From Prevotella sp. (GTDB lineage Bacteria; Bacteroidota; Bacteroidia; Bacteroidales; Bacteroidaceae): a DNA stretch of 64,000 bases. Where the stretch lies: positions 1-64,000 of the forward strand of contig JAFZIY010000018.1 of NCBI GenBank assembly GCA_017554105.1, written 5' to 3'. The first letter of the stretch is position 1, and each line of letters opens with the position of its first letter. Both the position numbers and the translations under genes were made by a program. Positions 28,581 to 38,519 of the stretch are shown in pieces. The notes under the pieces are model-generated. The model was not told where the DNA came from, did no database searches, and saw only the letters and a list, made by a program, of their open reading frames with translations.

Positions 28581-31058
28581 TCATCCCATTACGACTACAA
28601 CTTCGTGCTTTCCTTCTGCGTTAGGAACGATGTTGCCGTCGATTTCTTTGCCATCAACGGTAATGCTCTTCACGCCCTTCTGCACTCCGTCAGGGTTCTT
28701 CACGGTGATGTTGTACTCACCTCCGCGGAAGCGACGGGTAACGTTGTACTCTTTTGCCGTTGCGGGAACACACGGGTCGATGAGCAATCCCTCATAGTGA
28801 GGCTTCACGCCGAGGATGAACTGCGTTATGGTGTACCAGTTCCATGCCGCCGTACCTGTCAGCCATGAGTTCTTTCCCTCGCCTGGCTTTGCCGCATCCT
28901 TGCCGGCCACCATCTGTGAATAAACGTATGGCTCCACCTTGTGCAGGGTCTGGTCCTTAATGAATGCTGGACAAATCTTGGTGTAGTGGTCCCACGCGTC
29001 ATTGCCACGTGCTGCCACTGTCTCGCCGATAATCACCCAAGGGTTGTTATGGCAGAATATTCCGGCATTTTCCTTGTAGCCTGCAGGATAGCTTGATATC
29101 TCGCCCATCTCCACGTAATAGCGTGTGAAGGCAGGATTGTTGAGCACCATACCATGTTCGCAGTCGAGATATTTCTTGCATGAGTCGAGGGCTTTGTCAA
29201 CCATACCGTCTTCCAGACCGATGCCAGCCATAGTGCAGAAGCCTTGGCTCTCGATGAATATCTTGCCTTCCTCGTTCTCCTTAGAGCCAATCTTGTTGCC
29301 GTAGAAGTCGTAGGCGCGCAGATACCACTCGCCGTCCCAGCCGTCTTTCTTTACTGCTGCAATCATCTCGTCGATGCATTTCTGTGCGCGTTCAGCCTCG
29401 TCGTTCTTGCCCAGTTGCTGGCACAGTTCTACATAATCCTTGCCGCATACCACGAAAAGACCTGCAATCATCAGCGACTCCGCCTTCGAGCCTACGCTGT
29501 TGTTCTCTGTTGTCTGGAAACTCTCGTTAGGATCCCATGAGAAGCAATTGAGGTTGAGGCAGTCGTTCCAGTCGGCACGTCCGATGAGCGGCAACTTATG
29601 AGGACCGAGGTTCTCCACAACGTGGTTGAACGAGATGCGCAGATGTTCGAAGAGACTCACCTCTGAGCCTGGCTGGTTGTCCCAAGGCACCATCTCGTCG
29701 AGAATAGTGAAGTCGCCTGTCTCCTTGATATATGCAACTGTTCCGAAGATGAGCCACATCGGGTCATCGTTGAATCCACCGCCGATATCGTTGTTGCCGC
29801 GTTTCGTCAGAGGCTGGTACTGATGGTAGCAACCGCCGTCGGGGAACTGTGTCGAGGCGATGTCGATGATGCGCTGGCGTGCTCGTGATGGAATCTGGTG
29901 TACGAATCCCACGAGGTCTTGGTTGGAGTCGCGGAATCCCATGCCGCGTCCGATGCCGCTCTCGAAGAACGATGCCGAGCGCGAGAAGTTGAATGTCACC
30001 ATGCATTGGTACTGGTTCCAGATGTTCACCATGCGGTCGAGTTTCTCGTTTCCGCTCTTCACGGAGTAGCGGCTGAGCAGTTCGTCCCAGTACTCGTTCA
30101 GTTCCTTGAATGCCTTGTTCACCTTCTCAGCCGTGTCGAACTCAGCGATGGTCTCCTGAGCGCGCACCTTATTAATAATGGTATTGTCGAGTTCGCCGAG
30201 AGAAGTAATCAGTCCTTCTGTCTTCTCGGCATATTTCTCCTCCTGTGGTTGTTCCACATAACCGAGCAGGAACACGAAATCACGGCTCTCGCCCGGCTCC
30301 AGTGTAACCTCGATGTAGTGGCTTGCTATTGGGCTCCATCCGTGAGCCACGCTGTTCTTGGGTGCTCCCGCCATCACGCAGTCGGGATTGGCGAACTCAT
30401 TATACAGTCCGATGAACGACTCGCGGTCGGTATCGAATCCCTTTACTGGTACGTTCACCGAGTAGTAGGCATAGTGGTTGCGGCGCTCCTTGTACTCTGT
30501 CTTATGATAGATTACGCTACCGTCAATCTCCACCTCGCCAGTAGAGAAGTTGCGCTGGAAGTTCTCCATGTCGGTGGCTGCATTCCACAGGCACCATTCT
30601 GCGAAGGAGAATAGTTTCAGCGAGCGTTTCTCCGCTGTGGTGTTCTTGAGCGTCAGTTTCTGCACCTCGCACCATTTCTTCAGTGGTACGAAGAATAGCG
30701 CGCTTGCCTCGATGCCGTCCTTTCGGCCTGTGATGCGCGTGTAACTCATGCCGTGGCGGCACTCATAGAAGTCGAGAGGTGTCTTGCATGGCTTCCATCC
30801 CGGGCTCCAAACCGTTCCGTTGTCGTTGATGTAGAAGTAACGTCCGCCGTTGTCCATCGGCACGCCATTGTAGCGATAGCGTGTAATGCGTCGGAACTTG
30901 GCGTCCTTGAAGAATGAGTAGCCTCCCGCTGTGTTAGATATTAGCGAGAAGAAGTCCTCGTTGCCGAGATAGTTAATCCATGGCCACGGAGTGCGTGGGT
31001 CGGTTATAACATACTCTCTTGCTTTGTCGTCGAAATGTCCGTAGGTCTTGTTATTCAT
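28581..31058 (-). CDS. GH94 cellobiose phosphorylase
   Basis: This 825-residue enzyme of glycoside hydrolase family 94 splits cellobiose with phosphate to glucose 1-phosphate and glucose, saving one ATP over hydrolysis. The length fits cellobiose rather than cellodextrin phosphorylase. Seen are [22 protein letters not shown] at the N-terminus, the phosphate-site region [17 protein letters not shown] (near residue 425) and DWNDCLN (residues 496-502), which carries the general-acid Asp in the family. There is no signal peptide, so it acts in the cytoplasm on imported disaccharide. Confidence 0.93.
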   Translation of the reverse strand: MNNKTYGHFDDKAREYVITDPRTPWPWINYLGNEDFFSLISNTAGGYSFFKDAKFRRITRYRYNGVPMDNGGRYFYINDNGTVWSPGWKPCKTPLDFYECRHGMSYTRITGRKDGIEASALFFVPLKKWCEVQKLTLKNTTAEKRSLKLFSFAEWCLWNAATDMENFQRNFSTGEVEIDGSVIYHKTEYKERRNHYAYYSVNVPVKGFDTDRESFIGLYNEFANPDCVMAGAPKNSVAHGWSPIASHYIEVTLEPGESRDFVFLLGYVEQPQEEKYAEKTEGLITSLGELDNTIINKVRAQETIAEFDTAEKVNKAFKELNEYWDELLSRYSVKSGNEKLDRMVNIWNQYQCMVTFNFSRSASFFESGIGRGMGFRDSNQDLVGFVHQIPSRARQRIIDIASTQFPDGGCYHQYQPLTKRGNNDIGGGFNDDPMWLIFGTVAYIKETGDFTILDEMVPWDNQPGSEVSLFEHLRISFNHVVENLGPHKLPLIGRADWNDCLNLNCFSWDPNESFQTTENNSVGSKAESLMIAGLFVVCGKDYVELCQQLGKNDEAERAQKCIDEMIAAVKKDGWDGEWYLRAYDFYGNKIGSKENEEGKIFIESQGFCTMAGIGLEDGMVDKALDSCKKYLDCEHGMVLNNPAFTRYYVEMGEISSYPAGYKENAGIFCHNNPWVIIGETVAARGNDAWDHYTKICPAFIKDQTLHKVEPYVYSQMVAGKDAAKPGEGKNSWLTGTAAWNWYTITQFILGVKPHYEGLLIDPCVPATAKEYNVTRRFRGGEYNITVKNPDGVQKGVKSITVDGKEIDGNIVPNAEGKHEVVVVMG

Positions 31059-31102
31059 AATTATTAAATCGTTATTTGAAATATCATGATTGATTACGAG
31101 TG

Positions 31103-31110
31103 CAAAGATA
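31103..31110 (-). promoter_or_regulatory. -7 box TATCTTTG of the GH94 gene
   Basis: TATCTTTG on the minus strand lies about 45 bp before the GH94 start codon and matches TAnnTTTG. No good -33 box is seen. Confidence 0.6.
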
Positions 31111-31187
31111 TAATTTTTATTGCGAAAAGCATGATACTATTCTGCTCAAAATATGTTCTTTTTTCACAATTAGTATCTTCTTGCGTT

Positions 31188-31265
31188 CTCAGGAGTATCA
31201 AGTGGCACAACAATCTTATTAACTTTGTTGAACAATGTTATTAACTTTGTCTGGTCACTTGATGC
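31188..31265. repeat. dispersed AT-rich repeat, copy 2
   Basis: This reads GTATCAAGTGGCACAACAAT, then CTTATTAACTTTGTTGAACA, ATGTTATTAACTTTGT and finally a closing CACTTGATGC. The ends ATCAAGTG and CACTTGAT are inverted. Two 22-base units carrying TTATTAACTTTGT lie inside. It is related, in opposite orientation, to the copy at 7644-7745. Confidence 0.7.
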
Positions 31266-31270
31266 TTGTA

Positions 31271-31720
31271 TCAGCCTAATATCTGCTTGGCGTGTGTCTT
31301 AGTCTTTATCTCCTTCGGCAGGAACACTTTCTCGATGATGCCCTCTTCGTTGATGATGAATGTGGTGCGCATGGTTCCGAAGTATTTCCTTCCATACATG
31401 CTTTTCTCTCCCCATACGCCCATCTGCTCGTTAAGAGTCTTCTCGGTGTCGGCAATCAGCGGGAAGGGCAGTTGGTTCTTCTCGATGAACTTCTGATGCG
31501 ATTTCTCGTCCTGTATGCTCACTCCTACCACCTCATAGCCCTGCCGGCGCAGTTCCGTGTAGTTGTCACGCAGCGAGCATGCCTCGGCGGTGCATCCGCT
31601 GGTGCTGTCCTTGGGATAGAAATAGAGCACTAGTTTGCGTCCTGCGAAGTCGGACAACTTGATTTCATTACCGTTCTGGTCGCGTCCCAGAATCTCGGGT
31701 GCCTTGTCTCCAATGTTCAT
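31271..31720 (-). CDS. bcp: thioredoxin-dependent peroxiredoxin Bcp
   Basis: This 149-residue atypical 2-Cys peroxiredoxin reduces peroxides using thioredoxin. The peroxidatic Cys43 is in STSGCTAEAC and the resolving Cys48 lies five residues on, as in E. coli Bcp. The start at MNIGDKAPEILG is chosen; an open extension of 22 codons upstream (to 31786) runs into the promoter and looks non-coding. It is a single-gene unit. Confidence 0.95.
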   Translation of the reverse strand: MNIGDKAPEILGRDQNGNEIKLSDFAGRKLVLYFYPKDSTSGCTAEACSLRDNYTELRRQGYEVVGVSIQDEKSHQKFIEKNQLPFPLIADTEKTLNEQMGVWGEKSMYGRKYFGTMRTTFIINEEGIIEKVFLPKEIKTKTHAKQILG

Positions 31721-31782
31721 AATATTATCTTTGTTGTGGTTAGTGATTTGACGTGGTTTTGCTTGCCTGTTCTCTTTCAAGT

Positions 31783-31790
31783 GCAAAGAT
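31783..31790 (-). promoter_or_regulatory. -7 box TATCTTTG of bcp
   Basis: TATCTTTG on the minus strand lies 62 bp before the chosen bcp start and overlaps the 5' end of the longer frame, which supports the shorter start. Confidence 0.6.
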
Positions 31791-31843
31791 AATTCTTTTT
31801 TTCTTGAAACTTCATAACAATCGTAAAAAACTTATAAACAAGT

Positions 31844-31874
31844 TTTGCTGTATGCAATATTTTCTCTACCTTTG
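31844..31874 (+). promoter_or_regulatory. promoter of the alpha-2-macroglobulin-like gene
   Basis: TTTG (31844-31847), 19 bases, then TACCTTTG (31867-31874) give a consensus Bacteroidetes promoter 27 bp before the start codon. Confidence 0.85.
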
Positions 31875-31901
31875 CATTATACTTGAAAACAACATAAGAT
31901 T

Positions 31902-34900
31902 ATGAAAAAAACATTCTTATTAACAGTTTTCGCATTAATTTGTACACCTATGTGGATTTTCGGACAAAGCTACAAGTCACTATGGAGTGAGGTTGAGACG
32001 GCGATGGACAAGGACCTGCCCCAGACCGCTATCAAGTCACTTGACAAAATCGTTGAGAAGGCTTCGCGCGAGAAGTCGTATGGAAATCTGCTGAAGGCGC
32101 AGTTGATGCGCTCGGGATTCGTGACAGAAGTGAATCCTGATTCTGCCGACACAGAAACTGCAAAGCTCGAGAAGGCTGCTACGGAGACCAATGACCCCGT
32201 GCTGGCCGCTGTTTACAATTGCATCCTGGGCAATTCGTACAGGAATGCCTATGGAAGCAATCGTGAGAAACGTGGCAATGCCCGCACCTATTACGCAAAG
32301 GCATTGTCCAATCCTGCCCTGCTGGCACGTCACAAGGCCTCGGAGTTGGAACCTCTGACCGAGAAAGGAGTAGATAGCAAGTACTTCAACAACGACCTGC
32401 TGAGCGTCATCGGCTTCGAGGCGGGTGACATGAAGACGCTGCACGACTATTACAAGAGCAAGGGAAACCGCGAGGCGGCATTCATTACCGCTCTTGAGAT
32501 GATTACGTGGGAACACACCAAGCCGTTGGAGTTCGACGACGATGCTCCCACGAATGAGAAAATATATGGCATCGACAAGGTAAAGGCGCTTGATGACCTC
32601 ATCAGCGAGTATGGCGACCTCGACATCTGTGGTGCCGCCGCTGTGGAACGCTATGACCACATGTACGGAAGCAGTGAGAAATACAACTTCCTGAATGAGG
32701 CCATAAAGCGCTGGGGAAAGTGGAAGGGGATAAACCAGTTGCGCAACGAACTGACCGACTTGACAGCCCCCAGCGTGTATATGAGGTCGGATAAGGAGAT
32801 TGTATATCCCAACACTCCTTTTGACATCAAGGTGGAACTGCGCAATCTGGAAGGGCTCACCATGCGCTTCTATCGCATTGACATCAGTCCTGAGGAATAT
32901 TATAAAATGGTTCCCAAGATAGGGCGCAATGGTCTGTTGAGTAAATACGGCAAGACGATGGAGGCCGAGAAGGTGCTCACCTTCGATGCACATCCGCCTT
33001 ACGAGTCGTTTGACAACGTGGTTCATATAGACGGCCTGCCCGCAGGCATCTATGTCATAGAGACAACGATGAAGAACAATGCCGTGGAGTCTCTCCATAC
33101 GGCACTGTTCGTAACCAAACTGACATACGTCGCTCTGCCGTTGCCGGGAAAGAACGCGAGGTTCGCCGTGCTCGACCGTAACAGCGGACAGCCTGTATCA
33201 GGCGCGAAGATAGGCGTCGCTCCATACGCGAAAAGGGACGAAGACCTGAAGTTCAGTTATTACACCACAGACGCCAAGGGCGAGGTGATGATACCACAGG
33301 AGCCCTATCCTGCATACGTAATGCTCTCTGCCGGTGGCGACAACTACTATCCCGTGGATAACGCCAGGATGGGCAGTTTCAACTATGACGGCACCCCTGG
33401 CAGCACAGAGATGCTGCAGATATACACAGACCGCTCTATCTATCGTCCGGGACAGACGGTACATGTGGCTGTTCTGGCATACAGTGTGGATAAAGGTACC
33501 GAGGCGAAGCCCGATGCCAACGTGAAGATGAAACTCGAACTGCGCAATGCCAACCGTGAGAGGGTGGCTACGGTAGATGTGGAGACCGATGATTTCGGTG
33601 TTGCCTCCGCCGATTTCGAACTTCCTTCCAACGGTCTTACGGGACGTTTCTCCATCCGTTCAAGTCATCTGGGCACATCGACGTCGTTCAATGTGGAGGA
33701 GTATAAGCGTCCAACGTTTGAGGTTGAGTTCGACGATTACAAGCAGACATACAAGATAAACGACTCCATAAACGTCAAGGGACGTGCCAAGAGTTATGCC
33801 GGAGTGGCGGTGCAGGGAGCGAAGGTGACCTATACCGTGACACGCGAGCAGGCCTGGTGGGGATGGTGGCGCCATTACAGCCGCGACGAGGTGAAACTCT
33901 ACGACGGCGAGGTGACGTCTGACGAGAACGGAGAGTTCGAGATTCCGTTGAAGTTCATCTATCCTTCCGGCAGCAGCGAGGTGTATAACTACATCGTGAA
34001 GGCTAACGTGACCGATGCCGCAGGCGAGACTCACGAGGGCACGATGTCGTTGCCAGTGGGCAAAAAGGAATACTATTTCGACTTCAACCTGCCCGAGAAG
34101 GAGCGCAAGGACGTGCTTAACAGTGTGGTGTTCGGACTCTACAACTCAGCAGGTAAGGAGGTTGAGGCCGACGTGACATACACCATCGACGGCAAGGACC
34201 CCAAAACCGTGAAGTCAAACGAGACAATAAAACTCGACCTCACCAACCTGCCTTCGGGCAAGCACGTGATGAAGGCGACATGCAAGGGCGAGGAGAAGGA
34301 GCATAGTTTTGTCATCTTCTCACTCGACGACAAGTCGCCGTGCATTGAGACACACGACTGGTTCTATGCCACCGACAACTCCTATCCGCGCGACGGCAAG
34401 CCCGTGAGCGTTATGGTGGGCTCGTCCGACGAGAACGTGTATGTGCTTTACTCCATCATCTCAGGCGACAAGGAGATAGAGAGCGGTACGATGGAACTCA
34501 GCAATGCCATCGACACACGTCAGTTCAAATATAAAGAGGAATATGGCACGGGTGTGCTGCTCAACTACGCATGGGTGAAGAATGGCGTGACCTACACACA
34601 TCACCACAGCATAACCAAACCACTGCCGCAGAAAGAGCTCACGGTGAAGTGGACCACCTTCCGCGACCGTCTCACACCGGGACAGAAAGAGGAGTGGAAC
34701 CTTAGCGTGCTCACACCTGACGGCAAGCCGGCACGCGCACAACTCATGGCTACGATGTACGACAAGAGTCTTGACCAGATAAAGCCTTACTCTATGAGGT
34801 TCGGACTGCCGCTGACGCAGAACTATCCGCATACCTCATGGACGAGACCTTCCGTATCATCGCTTTCGGTTTCGAAGATCAAGTATTCTGAAGACCTGAA

Positions 34901-37391
34901 ATTCGAGGGATTCGACTTCACATCATTATCAAGTCTTGCCGGTGGTATGAGACACTCGACCAGATATGTCGAGTTAGACGCGATGGCTGCCGGTGGTGCG
35001 CGGATGATGAAGTCGAATGCAATATACGCAGAACCAATGGCCATTAGCGAGGAGGCCGCAGTAGATGACAACGAGGGCAAGGCAGAAGAGCAGAAGTCAG
35101 AAAAGTCTGATAATGCACAGGTGCGCGAGAACCTCAATGAGACGGCATTTTTCTTCCCGGCACTCGTGTCCGACTCGAAGGGTAACGTGAGCCTTAAGTT
35201 CACCCTGCCCGAAAGCGTCACTACATGGAAGGTGCTGGGTCTGGCACACGACAAGGAAATGAACTACGGTCTGTTCTCAGGTGAGACCATAGCACAGAAG
35301 GATGTTATGGTGCAGCCGAACATTCCGAGGTTCGTGAGGATGGGCGACAACTCAACCATCTCGACAAGGATATTCAACACCTCTGACAAGAACGCCAGCG
35401 GAACGGTAACTATGACTCTGCTCGACCCAGAGACCGAGAAAGTGGTGGTTGAGAGCAAGCAGCCGTTCAGCGTTGAGGCTGGAAAGACCGGTGCGGCTAC
35501 GTTCTACTTCAACCCAGAGAAAGACCTCAAGGGTAAGGACATCTCGTTGCTCGTATGTCGCATCACGGCATCTGGCAAGACCTTCAGCGACGGCGAGCAG
35601 CACTACCTGCCGATACTGCCGTCGAAGGAACTGGTGACCAACACCTTGCCTATCACGCAGCACAAGGCAGAACAGCTCAACATAGACCTCTCGAAGTTGA
35701 TTCCATCCGGCAAGGACATCAGCAACCCTCGTCTGACACTCGAATACACCAACAACCCAGCATGGCTGATGGTTCAGGCAATACCGTTCGTGGGTAACGT
35801 GAACGAGAAGAATGCCATCTCGCTGGCAGCAGCCTATTACGCCAACTCGCTCGGCATGTCGCTCATAGGACAGTCGGCTAACATCGAGAAGGTGTTCAAG
35901 CAGTGGCAGCAGGAGTCTGGCAAGGACAACTCACTCGTGTCGCAGTTGGAGAAGAACCAGGAACTGAAGAACCTGGTGCTCGACGAGACTCCATGGGTGG
36001 CCGACGCTAAGCGCGAGAGCACACAGCGCAGTCAGATAGCCAACTTCTTCGACAAGGGTGCTATGACACAGCGCATCAATACCGCCATCGACGGACTGAA
36101 GATACTGCAGAACTCCGACGGCTCGTTCTCATGGTGGAAGGGCATGCACGGCTCACCATGTATGACTGCTGAGGTGATAGAGTTCCTCACACGTCTCAAC
36201 ATGCTTGCCGGCAAGCAGCGCAACACGCAGGGCATACTCACCCTCGCCAACGACTATCTCAGCAAGATAGTAATAGAGGAGGTTGAGGAGTTCAAGAAAC
36301 TGGAGAAGAAAAAGGAACCGGTTTACATCTACGACTATCACGCCCTGCAATGGGTATATATCAATGCCATCTCGGGACGCGAACTCACCGCAAAGGAGAA
36401 GGAGGCAAAGGACTATCTCATCAACCATCTCGAGCAACTGAAACTCTCGCAGAGCATGTATGCAAAGGCCATGATGGCTGTAGTGCTCGCTAAGGACGGA
36501 CAGTTGCAGAAGGCTGCCGAGTATGTTCAGAGCCTGAAGGAATACACGGTATATAACGAGGAGAAAGGCCGTTACTTCGAGACTCCACGCGCAGGCTACA
36601 GCTGGTGCAACTACCGCATCCCAACGCAGACCGCAACCATCGAGGCGCTGCAGATAGTTGACTCCAACGACCAGCAGACCATAGACGAGATGCGCCGCTG
36701 GCTGCTCACAGAGAAGCGTACGCAGGCTTGGGACACCCCGATAAACAGCGTCAATGCCGTGTTCGCATTCCTCAACGGAAACGCATCGCTCCTCGACGAG
36801 AAGGAACTGACCACCTTCAAGGTTGACAACCGCCAGATAGAGATTCCTTCATCAACCGCAGGACTGGGATATGTGAAGACCGTGGTCGATGTGGAGAAGC
36901 CGAAGACCCTGACCGTCTCGAAGACCTCCGACGGCACATCATGGGGTGCGGTATATGCGCAGTTCATGCAGCCAAGCACAGAGATTGCCGATGCTGCTTC
37001 AGGTCTCAGCGTGAAGAGGGAGATAATGCAGGTAACTCCAAACGGCGAGGTGAAAGACCCGCAGATGCTTAACGTAGGCGACAAGGTGAAGGTACGTATC
37101 ACCATCACGGCCGACCGCGACTACGACTTCGTGCAGTTGATAGACAAGCGTGCTGCATGTCTTGAGCCCGTGAACCAGCTCAGCGGTTACCATTGGGGCT
37201 ATTACATAGCACCGAAGGACAACACCACGAACTACTACTTCGACCAGATGGCGAAGGGTACATACGTGGTAGAGGCAGAGTATTTCGTTGACCGCGCAGG
37301 TGAGTACACCACAGGCACATGCACAGTACAATGCGCTTACGCTCCGGAGTTCAGCGCCCGCAGCAAGGCATTGACCATTATTGTTAAATGA
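31902..37391 (+). CDS. alpha-2-macroglobulin-like exported protein, no thioester motif
   Basis: This 1829-residue protein starts with signal peptide MKKTFLLTVFALICTPMWIFGQ. After a helical N-terminal part come macroglobulin domains (DRSIYRPGQTVHVAVLAYS near residue 508 is the MG-domain hallmark). A variable, low-complexity stretch near residues 1020-1080 (ending in AEEQKSEKSDNAQV) may serve as bait region. Next is the family core TAFFFPALVSDSKGNVSLKFTLPESVTTWKVLGLAHD, and then a helical toroid domain (LQNSDGSFSWWKGMHGSPCMTAEV). No CxEQ thioester is seen, so it cannot trap proteases covalently. It overlaps the next gene by ATGA. Confidence 0.92.
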   Translation: MKKTFLLTVFALICTPMWIFGQSYKSLWSEVETAMDKDLPQTAIKSLDKIVEKASREKSYGNLLKAQLMRSGFVTEVNPDSADTETAKLEKAATETNDPVLAAVYNCILGNSYRNAYGSNREKRGNARTYYAKALSNPALLARHKASELEPLTEKGVDSKYFNNDLLSVIGFEAGDMKTLHDYYKSKGNREAAFITALEMITWEHTKPLEFDDDAPTNEKIYGIDKVKALDDLISEYGDLDICGAAAVERYDHMYGSSEKYNFLNEAIKRWGKWKGINQLRNELTDLTAPSVYMRSDKEIVYPNTPFDIKVELRNLEGLTMRFYRIDISPEEYYKMVPKIGRNGLLSKYGKTMEAEKVLTFDAHPPYESFDNVVHIDGLPAGIYVIETTMKNNAVESLHTALFVTKLTYVALPLPGKNARFAVLDRNSGQPVSGAKIGVAPYAKRDEDLKFSYYTTDAKGEVMIPQEPYPAYVMLSAGGDNYYPVDNARMGSFNYDGTPGSTEMLQIYTDRSIYRPGQTVHVAVLAYSVDKGTEAKPDANVKMKLELRNANRERVATVDVETDDFGVASADFELPSNGLTGRFSIRSSHLGTSTSFNVEEYKRPTFEVEFDDYKQTYKINDSINVKGRAKSYAGVAVQGAKVTYTVTREQAWWGWWRHYSRDEVKLYDGEVTSDENGEFEIPLKFIYPSGSSEVYNYIVKANVTDAAGETHEGTMSLPVGKKEYYFDFNLPEKERKDVLNSVVFGLYNSAGKEVEADVTYTIDGKDPKTVKSNETIKLDLTNLPSGKHVMKATCKGEEKEHSFVIFSLDDKSPCIETHDWFYATDNSYPRDGKPVSVMVGSSDENVYVLYSIISGDKEIESGTMELSNAIDTRQFKYKEEYGTGVLLNYAWVKNGVTYTHHHSITKPLPQKELTVKWTTFRDRLTPGQKEEWNLSVLTPDGKPARAQLMATMYDKSLDQIKPYSMRFGLPLTQNYPHTSWTRPSVSSLSVSKIKYSEDLKFEGFDFTSLSSLAGGMRHSTRYVELDAMAAGGARMMKSNAIYAEPMAISEEAAVDDNEGKAEEQKSEKSDNAQVRENLNETAFFFPALVSDSKGNVSLKFTLPESVTTWKVLGLAHDKEMNYGLFSGETIAQKDVMVQPNIPRFVRMGDNSTISTRIFNTSDKNASGTVTMTLLDPETEKVVVESKQPFSVEAGKTGAATFYFNPEKDLKGKDISLLVCRITASGKTFSDGEQHYLPILPSKELVTNTLPITQHKAEQLNIDLSKLIPSGKDISNPRLTLEYTNNPAWLMVQAIPFVGNVNEKNAISLAAAYYANSLGMSLIGQSANIEKVFKQWQQESGKDNSLVSQLEKNQELKNLVLDETPWVADAKRESTQRSQIANFFDKGAMTQRINTAIDGLKILQNSDGSFSWWKGMHGSPCMTAEVIEFLTRLNMLAGKQRNTQGILTLANDYLSKIVIEEVEEFKKLEKKKEPVYIYDYHALQWVYINAISGRELTAKEKEAKDYLINHLEQLKLSQSMYAKAMMAVVLAKDGQLQKAAEYVQSLKEYTVYNEEKGRYFETPRAGYSWCNYRIPTQTATIEALQIVDSNDQQTIDEMRRWLLTEKRTQAWDTPINSVNAVFAFLNGNASLLDEKELTTFKVDNRQIEIPSSTAGLGYVKTVVDVEKPKTLTVSKTSDGTSWGAVYAQFMQPSTEIADAASGLSVKREIMQVTPNGEVKDPQMLNVGDKVKVRITITADRDYDFVQLIDKRAACLEPVNQLSGYHWGYYIAPKDNTTNYYFDQMAKGTYVVEAEYFVDRAGEYTTGTCTVQCAYAPEFSARSKALTIIVK

Positions 37392-38455
37392 CTATGAGCA
37401 AGAAAATTATTATATCAACAATGCTGATGATGGCCGCAACAGGCCTCTCGGCACAGGAAATTACCGCAGTTCACCAGACAGTGGACTGCGGTGGCGTTAG
37501 GTTTAATCAACCTGTTACAGTTAATTTTGAGTTGAAGAACAGAGGACAGCAGTTGCAGATAAGCGACGTGCGTCCCGACTGCGGTTGCACCACGGTCAAC
37601 TTCCCGCGCCAGCCGATCGGCGACGGTGAGAGCTTCGTCATTTCAGCCACCTACGATGCCCGTCAGATGGGACACTTCAACAAGCAGTTGGCAGTCTATA
37701 GCAACGCCTCGTCGAAGCCTTACTACCTCACAATGAAGGGTGTGGTTGCCGCAGGCGACGTGTCGTTCTCCGGCGGCTATCCCGTGTCGCTGGGCGATGT
37801 CAAGGCCGATGCCAACCATGTGGAGTTCGACGATGTGAACCGTGGCGAGATGCCTCTGAAGAGGATTCACCTGATGAATAACAGCCATCAGGCCGTGAGT
37901 CCTGTTGTGATGCACCTGCCCGACTATCTCATGGCAAACGTGTCGCCCACCACGATACCCGCAGGCAAGCAGGGTGTACTGGAACTGACGCTGAACTCCA
38001 GCAAGGTACACGACTACGGACTGACTCAGACCAATGTCTATCTCGGAATGAAGCCTGGCGACAAGGTGAGTGCCGACAAGGAGATAGAGGTATCCGTGGT
38101 GCTGCTGCCAGCCTTCAACGAACTGACCGAGGACGAGCTGCGCAATGCTCCACGTCTGAGCATCGACAACACCGTGCTCGACCTTGGCAAGATAGGAAAG
38201 AAGAAAAAGACAGGAACCATCAACCTTGAGAATGTCGGAAAGAGCGAGCTCGACATCTCGTCGCTTCAGATGTTCACGGCAGGTCTCAGCGTGCAGTTGA
38301 GCAAGAGCAAGCTGCGTCCGGGCGAGAAGGCCACGCTGAAGATTACGGCAGACTCGAAGGCGATGAAGAACATCCGTACCGAGCCGCGCGTGCTGATGAT
38401 TACCAACGACCCGAAGAATCCGAAGGTGATTATCAACGTGAAGGTTCAGAAATAA
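37388..38455 (+). CDS. exported DUF1573 protein
   Basis: This 355-residue protein starts MTMSKKIIISTMLMMAATGLSAQ, a signal peptide (start at 37388 or at the second Met). The N-terminal half matches DUF1573, an immunoglobulin-like domain marked by VRPDCGCTTVNFPRQPI and TYDARQMGHFNKQLAVYSNAS. A second similar domain lies near the C-terminus (KIGKKKKTGTINLENVGKSELDISSLQM). It is coupled to the macroglobulin-like gene by overlap, suggesting that they act together in the envelope. Confidence 0.88.
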   Translation: MTMSKKIIISTMLMMAATGLSAQEITAVHQTVDCGGVRFNQPVTVNFELKNRGQQLQISDVRPDCGCTTVNFPRQPIGDGESFVISATYDARQMGHFNKQLAVYSNASSKPYYLTMKGVVAAGDVSFSGGYPVSLGDVKADANHVEFDDVNRGEMPLKRIHLMNNSHQAVSPVVMHLPDYLMANVSPTTIPAGKQGVLELTLNSSKVHDYGLTQTNVYLGMKPGDKVSADKEIEVSVVLLPAFNELTEDELRNAPRLSIDNTVLDLGKIGKKKKTGTINLENVGKSELDISSLQMFTAGLSVQLSKSKLRPGEKATLKITADSKAMKNIRTEPRVLMITNDPKNPKVIINVKVQK

Positions 38456-38519
38456 CATTAAACATTAAACTTTAACCCTAAATTTTTCCCCCTCCGGGGG
38501 GATAAGAAGGGGGCTTAAT
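38456..38519. repeat. short palindromic element before meaB
   Basis: The gap starts with a CATTAAA/CTTTAAC satellite and then holds TTCCCCCTCCGGGGGGATAA followed by GAAGGGGGCTTA, a member of the CCCCCT...AGGGGG family that also occurs at 16.4 kb and inside ispH. It ends directly at the meaB start codon. Confidence 0.65.

Noticed and set aside
32037-33098. 353-codon minus-strand frame inside the macroglobulin-like gene
   Set aside because: Antisense shadow of a confidently assigned gene.
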